Assembly: GCA_014634225.1 (NCBI GenBank) | Contig: BLFN01000029.1 | Location: 324,151 to 334,150, forward strand | Source: Acropora yongei | Taxonomy: Eukaryota > Cnidaria > Anthozoa > Scleractinia > Acroporidae | DNA length: 10,000 bases | Direction of reading: 5' to 3' | In this document: positions 1 through 7,300 of the stretch, one piece after another | How positions within the stretch are numbered: position 1 is the first letter of the stretch | How the letters are laid out: each line of letters begins with the position of its first letter | Notes under the pieces: generated by a model | The model's input: the letters and a program-made list of their open reading frames with translations, nothing else | The model's database searches: none | Told to the model about the DNA's origin: nothing | Program-made: the position numbers and the translations under genes

Positions 1-689
1 TTTCATCGTGACTCTTATCATATCGTCTAAGTGCAATTCCATCGATTTTTTCACACAAGGCCTGCCCAAATGGAAAGGCTCGAGACTTCGAATAGAAGAC
101 AAAGGCGCTCGAATAAATCCACACAAAAGCTAGATATCTACCTCAGTCGATCGCTTCGGTTTCAATCAAAGTCTTCATGATTAAATGGGTAATTCGTATT
201 CGGGATTTTGCAATCGCCGTTGCTGTTGAAAACCTAGCTTTCCTTGGGAAGGGACGTTCAATTTTCGACGACTGAAGCATGAAACGTTTGACAATTTCTC
301 AAGACAGCGAAAGTTAACGTTGGCTACAGAGTAAATGAGTTCCACGCGAGTGCACTTCTGTGTGGCAAAAAAAGTTTATTCCTATTTCAGGGGTCTGTTT
401 CAAACTAAACTCAGTTTCATATTGTTTTGTAGAGATAGCTACAAGGGAGATTTTGAAAGCAGTTGATTTACCAATTCAGGAGCCAGTTTACAGTGAGGTA
501 AATGACAAAAGGTTTCCAATGCGGGTTTTTACCCGCAGGCTCTGTACTCAAAAATAAAGGATGATTTTGGCAATTGCTGATAAGCTGGTATTTTGAATCT
601 GAGCCACACTACTTAGTTTCAGCCCAATGTTTTCAAGAAGACGCGCCGGCCAGCAATCCTTTTGCAGTGATAACCAGCAAAATTGTACA
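1..689. other. Stretch with no recognisable gene
   Basis: I see no convincing coding region here on either strand. Positions 360-557 stay open on the plus strand, but that frame begins at a CTG rather than an ATG and its product resembles nothing I know. There are single AATAAA hexamers near 115 and 553-558, which are expected by chance in AT-rich DNA. It could be intergenic or intronic sequence. Confidence 0.5.
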
Positions 690-1221
690 ATGGGTACAAC
701 TTTAATTAAATGCCTTGGTCTTTCAGATATTCCTTAAGTTTCTTCATTTGCTAGATATTGATGTTTTTTCTATGCTCTCTTAATTTACCGTTGTCTTTTA
801 TCTCGCATCACCTGTTATTCCTGTGTCAATAACTTGGTAAGCTGCGACCAGTCAATGTCATGATCTAAATCCGAAGGATCTTTACTTCCTCAGACCCTTG
901 AACATTTTCAGGAACATGCCCATACCATTTTTCAGCACATTCCAAGCCATATTTTCTGTACAGACTCGAAAGGACAGCTCTTGCAACACCATTATTTTAT
1001 ACGTCTCTGAGCCAACATTGGATATTTCTTGCCAATCTGTTACACTGATTCCTCTGTGCCGACATTTTGCCAACAATCAGTTTATTTGCTAGACACCATA
1101 AATCTGATGGTGTTTCTTCTTTGCAAATTGTCGTTTTCTTACTGTAAAATTTCATGCTAATTGAAATGCAAGGCAATCTCTTGTTCAATTTTTCACTACT
1201 TTTTGAGGTCATCCAAAACAT
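690..1221 (-). pseudogene. Decayed protein-coding remnant, family unknown
   Basis: On the minus strand three or more pieces in different frames read like protein. The first (1221 to about 1050) is basic and contains KFYSKKTTICKEETPSDLW. The second (about 1050 to 885) begins near VTDWQEISNVGSETYKIM, has a Met/Leu-rich helix, and ends with MFKGLRK. A Lys-rich helical piece follows, ending near 700 (QMKKLKEYLKDQGI). The pieces lie in the right order but need several frame changes, and stops separate them. This is what an old inactivated coding element looks like. I do not recognise the family; a transposon-derived ORF or a repeated cnidarian gene are both possible. Chance open frames remain an alternative, so confidence is low. 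Confidence 0.28.
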
Positions 1222-1620
1222 TCCTCTTTCAAAATCAAGACAGTTAATTAGCCTTAATTAGCCCTGAAATTTCACATTGCCTTCACACATCTTCAGAGAT
1301 GTATCCAGAGTGCGTCATGGCGTCCTGGGACCTACTCGTTTTTCTGTTGGACGCAGAGAGTGTTGAAGAAAGGAGAAAAAAAATCGAATGTTTATGCAAA
1401 TTACAAACTCTAGCAAAAAAGAGCATCACACGATATGTAAATTTGGGTTTCGTGAAAACAATTTTTATCAGTTGATTGGCTCTTCACGGTCCAGTTCGCT
1501 GTAAATTTTCAGACTAAAGCGGAATAGCCATTTGTGTTTAGTTATGAATATTTCCTCAGTCGCTCATGCTTACTTACCGGTAGTTATGTTTGAATTCCAA
1601 CGTGCTGCCTGACATTATCC
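1222..1620. other. Stretch without a recognisable gene
   Basis: There is no coding signal on either strand. A 21-base stretch at 1434-1454 (tatgtaaatttgggtttcgt plus one base) closely resembles the right-hand end of the tandem repeat units further on. It may be the edge of a third, heavily decayed copy. Confidence 0.4.
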
Positions 1621-1736
1621 AAGTTGTTTTTTAGGTGAGACAATCGGCCACACTGTCGATCTGCAAACAATAATTTATCATTTCAGTCGAAGTTGAGTTA
1701 TTTGCATGCTTTCCAAGGGAATTTCAAGCACTAGTT

Positions 1737-1768
<32 letters not shown>

Positions 1769-1995
1769 GGGGCGAAGTATGTAAAATTTTGGTTTTGCGT
1801 GATGGTATCTGAGTTGTTTTTGGGTGACACACAATCGGCACCACTTTCGATCTGCCAATGATTGTTTAACATAACATTTCTGTCAAAGTTGAGTTTGTTG
1901 TATGCATTCCAAGCGCGTTTCAAGCATTGGTTTGTTTATCGTGAGCGACCTGACAGAGAACCCAACGGCGAAGTATGTAAAATTTTGGTTTCGTG
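1621..1995. repeat. Two-unit diverged tandem repeat, about 190 bases per unit
   Basis: Unit 1 spans about 1621-1801 and unit 2 about 1811-1995. Shared landmarks come in the same order: agttgtttttt then ggtgag/gggtgac, caatcgg, cgatctgc, aagttgagtt, gcattccaag/gctttccaag, tttcaagca, gtttgtttatcgtgagcga, tgacagagaaccca, and gcgaagtatgtaaaatttt. The offset is about 190 at the left end and 196 at the right, so small indels have built up. On the minus strand both copies keep an open frame containing QNFTYFA and SLTINK. Amino-acid differences between the copies look at least as frequent as base differences, which argues against coding constraint. It is probably a non-coding dispersed repeat or a MITE-like unit duplicated in place. 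Confidence 0.8.
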
Positions 1996-2249
1996 CCTGT
2001 TGATTAATTTGGGGCGCTCTTATGTCATCGTCTCGGTTGCACGTAACTTGGCCGTGTTGCAAATTATGCAACTTTTTCGGATTTAGTGTTATTTCAGTTA
2101 AAAAGAACGTGTCTACAGAAATTGAAGAAGAGTTTACAGAAAAATATTAAAATGAATCCGTAGTAAGTGAGTAATTTGCGCATTTCTCAACCCGCGCTAG
2201 GTTCTGGGCGCCATCGAATATTTATTAGTCTTGTTGACAAAAATTAGCA
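1996..2249. other. Stretch without a recognisable gene
   Basis: No gene or repeat is recognised. A good match to a 5' splice donor (gtaagtgagt) lies at 2163-2172. An ATG at 2152 is followed three codons later by an in-frame TAG. If the donor is used it would serve a non-coding 5' exon of the downstream gene, but nothing in the sequence proves this. Confidence 0.35.
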
Positions 2250-2313
2250 GGACCCCCAAAACTTTGCAATGGACCCCCAAATTTTTCAGTATGGGGTCCA
2301 GAGGACCCCTAAA
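2250..2313. repeat. GGACCCC direct-repeat cluster with a perfect hairpin
   Basis: GGACCCCCAAA occurs at 2250-2260 and 2271-2281, and a related GGACCCCTAAA at 2303-2313. The third copy pairs with an inverted copy just before it: GGGGTCC (2293-2299), a 3-base AGA loop, then GGACCCC (2303-2309). This is a 7-bp perfect stem. The G/C runs stand out from the AT-rich surroundings. It may be the end of a short non-autonomous transposon, but no matching partner end was found in the window. Confidence 0.75.
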
Positions 2314-2705
2314 TTTGAAAACTTGGTTACATCTCTGCATCTTAAAAATCTTTGTTCATACTCTTTCATCATGTCACCCCCATATCATTCCTGTCAAGCA
2401 AGAGACCTGCTTTGTCTGGATAAGCCTCATTCATGTTTTTGACTTCATTTGGAATTTCACTTCATTCCATTAAAGAGAGAGCTACTAGTAAAGCCAATGG
2501 CTGGGGAAGGTTTAGGGAGCTTAAAAATAAGTTCCCTACTTCTAGGTGAGTTGGCAACAAATTTTAATATGCACCTCCTACCCATTTGTTGTGATCCTAA
2601 AAGGAAAGACTTCAGGGTTCCTGACATTTGCTGAGCATGTCACCCCAGTCTCTGGTGACCAGGGTTATCTGGGCCAAGGTGCCTGCCTCTTTTATCCATT
2701 CGCCA
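2314..2705. other. Stretch without a recognisable gene
   Basis: Short open frames are present, but none gives a recognisable protein. A donor-like GTGAGT lies at 2546-2551 after CTAG. The last part (2640-2705, with a local gtcaccccagtctctggtgac inverted arrangement) leads directly into the TTA microsatellite. It may be target-site sequence of the retrotransposon insertion. Confidence 0.35.
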
Positions 2706-2744
2706 TATTATTGTTATTATTACTATTATTATTATTGTTATTGT
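2706..2744. repeat. (TTA)n microsatellite, imperfect
   Basis: About 39 bases of TTA/ATT triplets with a few substitutions (TTG, TAC). On the minus strand it reads as an AAT-type tail lying about 145 bases downstream of the stop codon of the retrotransposon remnant. It is therefore a good candidate for that element's 3' tail, as simple triplet tails occur in several non-LTR retrotransposon clades. Confidence 0.85.
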
Positions 2745-2888
2745 AGATTTCATTTTTGTTTTCATGGATCATTTACTTAACTTGTGGACATAGGTCTGGG
2801 CTAGTTAAGTTACTCTGAATCATTTTCTTTACATTGTCATTCAAACAGTTTATACACATTCATAGAACTTCTTAACTATATTTGGGTT

Positions 2889-4237
2889 CTAGTAGATAAT
2901 CAATTTCTGACAGCGCTCAATAAGGAAAGACAGCTCTTTGTCTGTGTTCATTATTGAGCTTAGTCCTTTCCTTAGCACCTCATGGTAGCCTCCAAGAAAG
3001 TCAAAAACAATATTGATTTCTTTAACTCTTCTGCTTTTATAAAGTTGTTTGATGCCTGCACATAGCTCTTGGTATGTTTCCTTTTTCTCAGGTATTTTGT
3101 CAGCAAATGTGCCAACTTGGCAGACAGTACCTTCAAGGGGTGTCCCGTATTAGTCTGTTTATCGTAATATACTGCCATGTTTATTTTATTAGCTTCATTT
3201 TCTGGAGCCTTCTGAAGTTGGAAAGGTATACCTCAAAGAATTTTTGCATTTTCATTCTTCATTACTGCAGAAGGTGGTTTTTGTTGGTACCATGGTTTTT
3301 CATTGTCACTCTCCTGAAAGTTGTACTTTTGAAGTAGCCAGTGATAGATACGTTTAACAATCTGATATTTTTCCATTTCTTTAGGATATGATGGGCTGTA
3401 GTTGGCATTTCTGTATCTTGGAGTTCTTTGCTGATGTAGGCTCCTAGCCATGACTGCTGTTCTGCTTCTTTAGCATATTTTTCCATAATCTTTGTTCTTG
3501 GCAGCTCCTTGGTTGCTTTTGGTGATGGTGTAGCTATCTTTTTGGTCTTGTTTGTAGATGATGAGATATTACTTACAGTTGTAGTACCTGCAACGTCAAA
3601 GCTGCATGCGATGTTGAATTCTTTGGTGTACTTGATGGCTTTCTTGATGATCAATCATCTTTCCCGTGTTATTGTATTCATTTTGAGTGTCCTTGCATGT
3701 TTGATCCTTTAGTCTTTTGCTTTTGCTGAGGTAGTTAGCCATTTTACTCGTTGTTAATTTGTAAGTTCTGGTAGGTAAAGCAGTTTGATGGTTTCGTAGC
3801 GATGCATTCCTTCTTCCTCTCCAATTATCTTGTACGTCAGTCGATGTCCTTCAGTTTATTTATCGTCCAGTTGCTTGTCCACATGTGGTACTGAAGAGCC
3901 GGTAGAGCTGATGTATTGGTCGCGTGCACTTTCCTCAGGACTGATATATTGACCATATAACAGATACTCATTTCAGATATTCCTTACTTGACTTGTTACA
4001 AACTTGCTCTTCTAATTGTGTACAGTTTTCATATTTTCCGAGGAATTTGTAATGGTCGTTGATATGTAGCAATTTCAGTTCTTCAGTGTCAGATATTTGT
4101 ACACTTTCATCTCTGGACTTTCCACATAGAGTAAGTGTGTTAATTTTTCTTGCTTGTTCTGTGAGTACGTGTATCCTTCGGTGCTTCTGAACCACCAAGC
4201 TATTGGGTTGAGACAGAGTGTGAACAGTCAAATGCAA
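2889..4237 (-). pseudogene. Non-LTR retrotransposon ORF2 fragment (reverse transcriptase C-terminal region), frameshifted
   Basis: This is the end of a retrotransposon polyprotein that would copy element RNA into DNA. Reading down the minus strand, 4237-3968 holds the post-palm/thumb signature HYKFLGKYEN (about 4054-4025) followed by TQLEEQVCNKSSKEYLK and a stop. From 3960 to about 3770 come frameshifted pieces with LPALQYHMWTSNW-type and LLYLP-type text. At 3654-3364 there is WLGAY (about 3450) and KKWKNI (about 3378). At 3350-3233, in another frame, are KPWYQQ (about 3298) and NENAKIL. At 3131-2889 are GTVCQVGTF and FDFLGGY, ending at a TAG whose complement is 2889-2891. At least four frame changes and several stops make it non-functional. 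A Cys/His zinc-knuckle usually expected between KKWKNI and KPWYQQ is not visible, suggesting an internal deletion. The motif order is seen directly; the family assignment rests on recalled motif style. Confidence 0.75.
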
Positions 4238-4270
4238 AACAAGTCACTGGCAGAATTATTGCAGAACTCT

Positions 4271-4329
4271 TAATATTATTATTGTTGTTATTATTTATTA
4301 TTTATTATTATACTTATTATTATTGTTAT
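4271..4329. repeat. (TTA)n microsatellite, imperfect
   Basis: About 59 bases of TTA/ATT triplets with TTG, TTTA and TAC interruptions. It sits between the truncated 5' end of the retrotransposon and the polypyrimidine tract before the kinase-KEN exon. It could be the original target microsatellite into which the element inserted. Confidence 0.85.
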
Positions 4330-4330
4330 C

Positions 4331-4344
4331 TTCTTCCTTTGTAG
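4331..4344 (+). promoter_or_regulatory. Putative 3' splice acceptor before the kinase-KEN exon
   Basis: A pyrimidine-rich run (ttcttcctttgtag) ends in AG at 4343-4344, 19 bases before the ATG at 4364. From 4345 the exon frame reads through without a stop to the ATG, so an upstream exon could be 5' UTR or could add N-terminal residues. No partner donor can be fixed. Donor-like sites at 2163, 2546 and 4131 are candidates only. Confidence 0.5.
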
Positions 4345-4363
4345 GCTGTATAGTGACAGCGAG

Positions 4364-7300
4364 ATGGATTCAAGACTCCTTTCATTTGATATGGATATTC
4401 ATAACCTCCTCACACATATTGTCCAAGCTGAAGGAGGAAACGTTAAGTTGGACATTTTAGAAGAAGTATTTAAAAGGCGAACTGGTTTTGCATTAACATT
4501 ATTGAAAAGCCGTAACAATGTCACAAGCACAAGTAGTAACCAGCAACGTATTGTAGATTACCTCCAGAGTATCCTGTCGGATGAAGGCCCCTTAGAGCTG
4601 AGTATTACGGACAGTTGCATTTATCTGCGTTTTGCGGATGCACCCCTTGACTGCAGTACCGAATCTGAGATGTCACTGCCTGAGGTCATAACTAAATTGA
4701 AAGTTTCTGGTGAGATCACTCAGCTTGATCTCTCAAGGCGTTGTTTTTCATCTCCAAGAGAACTTCTTGAAGTTTGCAAATCAGCCAAATTGTTGAGGAA
4801 GCTCATTGTACGGGATATCTGTTTTGCAAACGATGCAAACGAATCAGCCAATCTTAGCATCTCATTGGTGAAGCATATAGGATGGTACTGCCCTTCACTC
4901 GAAGAGATTGATGTAACAGGGTGTTCAGACGTTACCCGTGGTATCCTCCTTGAGCCAGAAGATGTGTTGCAAGAGTATGGGATTCCTGCAGAAAGAGCCT
5001 TTGAGGTCAAAATAATAGATTCGCTAGAAGATCATAACATTAAGGAGCTTTTCACACCTTCACTCTTTTCCAATGACTCATCTGCAGTAAGAGGCAGAAT
5101 TGAGGGATTTGTTAATGAAGGTGGTTTAGTTAACATCAGTCATGATGGGTGGACATTTGTTCACACAGCCTCTGCCATTGGAGATGAAGGTTTGATTTCA
5201 TGGCTTCTGAAAACTGGTGAGAATTGCAAATTTCAACCAGAGGGCTCAAGGAAGCCATCAGCATTAGATGTAGCCGTTTACCGCCATGATGCAACCATGG
5301 TCAAACTGTTACTTCATGCACAGAAAACCAGTGAATACGATCCTTGTAAGTTTGTGAAGATGTTGTTTCGATCTTCAGACGGATGCGATATTCTTCGCAA
5401 TGTTGATCAGGCCAGTGACCCCCACCCACGAGACGTAGTGACCTTTTTCATGGAGAGCATGAGCCTGGATTCAAAAACGAAATTGCTGGTAGAAATCTTC
5501 AAAGCATTAGAATCGTCCTTCCACGATGTTAAAAAAGAGATCCCCTCGATAGAAGATATTCTAGCGGATCTACTACTAAGGAACCTGATGCCAGAGGACT
5601 TTAGTGTAGATATTTCGATTCCAGAGCTTAATGGCAAGACTCTACTTATGTGTGCAGTGTCGAGCCCTGTTTTGGTCAATACTCTGTTGAATCTAGGAGC
5701 CAAGACTTGCATTAAGGATGAGGAGGGAAATACAGTGTTGTTTTATGCAGCAAGAGAAGCTACCCGTGGAACAGTTGAGGCGTTGGAGGCGCTCCGTTGT
5801 CTTCTTCCAAGTTGCAAGGACGTAAACAAACGTAACAATCTCGGGGAAACTCCACTTCTGTATACCGTCTCGACTCAAAGATTCAAAGGCCATGATGTGT
5901 TTCGTAGCCAATTTTCCCCAGGATCTTATGTCAAAACATGGGAGGTATTGGTTGATGCAGGAGCGCAAATTGACGTTAAAAGCCATGAAAATGAATCTAT
6001 CATATATCTCATCCTGGAACACATACAGTATTTGGTACGAGACCCTCAAACGTCTCAAAGCGAGAATCTGATCAGTCGTGCGGTGGATGAAACTATCGAA
6101 ATGATAAATTTCGTGCATGGCAAGGACAAGAAACTGTTGAATGGCAGGGATACAGAAGGGAATACTGCTCTTCACAATTTGGTAAGCGACTCGTCAATCC
6201 ACCATCAGGAAATAGTTCGTATTGCTGAAGTCCTCCTCAAACGCATGTCGCTGGTGAACGTACAAAATGATGATGGCCAAACACCACTGCACTTGGTTAA
6301 ACTATGGACGATAGCAAAGGTCCTTTTAAAGCACGGTGGAGGGGCCAACGTCCAGGATTACCGCGGGCGTTCACCACTTCTTTTTCGATGTTTGCAGTAC
6401 GTGATTAATAATGAATCGGTTGACATGGATGCATGGTTTGAAGATGGAGTGAACTATGGATTAGATCCTTGGTTAGAGGACAATGAGGGTCAAAGTGTCT
6501 TTGAAGTCTTATTGCAATATGGGAAATTAGATGATCTCTGTTCCCTCATTACTTCAAGTATTTACAAGGACAAGGAGTTTGTCTTCAAGAAAGACCAAAG
6601 GGGTAACACCCTTTTACACATTTTATGCAATCACGACAAAGCACAAGTGAGAAAGCTTCTTTTTACTTTGCTCCAACAAGGTGCTGATGTCAATGCTATA
6701 AATGGGGAAGGTGACACCCCGTTGCACATAGTTTGTGGGAAGCTTGTTAGTCTTCCTCAACAAGAAGTAGACAGTTCAATTTATCGGAAATTCATCAACC
6801 CACTTCGATCACATGGAGCAGATTATAACTTAAAAGACAAGAAAAGCTGTTCGGTGCTTAAACTTGTGTCGGCAAACAAGAAATTAGTGTCACAGATTAA
6901 GAGAACTCCGAAACAACGTGACTGTGAACCGTTTTTTCCGTGGAACAGTGTTTCAGTCGCTCACTCTGAAAAACTATTTCAGGTGGTGAGAAGACACAAC
7001 GTTGGGAGTGTTGAAGATTTCTTCTATCATAGAGATCCCATTGGTTCTGGGTCATTTGGCCGTGTTTTTGCCGGTATTAACTCCAAGGATGGAAAAGAAG
7101 TGGCCCTGAAAAGAGTAGAGAGAGAGAGATTACGCGTGCAAACACGTCAAGAAAATCGAGAAGTTCAGAGTCTTGTAAAACTTGCCAGGTGCCCTCAAGT
7201 AGTGACGTATTTAAGAGTTATTGAACGGACCGATTTCACATGGATTGCGTTGGAGTTGATGGAGGGCCACTTGGATGATCTGTTGAGTTCGCATCCTGAA

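Larger units (their letters stand above)
2706..4240 (-). mobile_element. 5'-truncated non-LTR (LINE-like) retrotransposon copy
   Basis: The copy comprises a decayed C-terminal ORF2 part (2889-4237), a presumed 3' untranslated stretch (about 2745-2888) and a TTA-type microsatellite tail (2706-2744), all on the minus strand. The 5' end is missing: no fingers, palm or YXDD part of the reverse transcriptase is present, so the copy is dead on arrival, as most LINE copies are. The 5' break near 4240-4270 again meets a TTA microsatellite (4271-4329). The boundaries are estimates because no target-site duplication was identified. The element lies opposite in direction to the kinase-KEN gene and probably inside its 5' intron. 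Confidence 0.7.

Noticed and set aside
360..557. 65-codon open frame on the plus strand
   Set aside because: It starts at CTG, has no recognisable product and no conserved motif. Its length is within chance expectation.
2640..2744. tRNA-derived SINE with a TTA tail
   Set aside because: No convincing A-box or B-box pol III promoter was found before the tail, and the tail is better explained by the minus-strand LINE copy.
2152..4363. Splicing from the donor at 2163 to the acceptor at 4344 to add coding sequence starting at the ATG at 2152
   Set aside because: The join would read ATG, two codons and then TAG across the junction, so it could only be a 5' UTR exon.
5633..5641. GKT at residues 424-426 of the kinase-KEN protein, recalling the GKT motifs of RNase L ankyrin repeats linked to 2-5A binding
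   Set aside because: A G-x-T at the start of an ankyrin repeat is the normal consensus, and one Lys in the middle is easily chance. There is no paired second GKT repeat.
5693..6175. 160-codon open frame on the minus strand inside the kinase-KEN gene
   Set aside because: It is an antisense shadow of the ankyrin-coding exon, and its protein text has no domain features.
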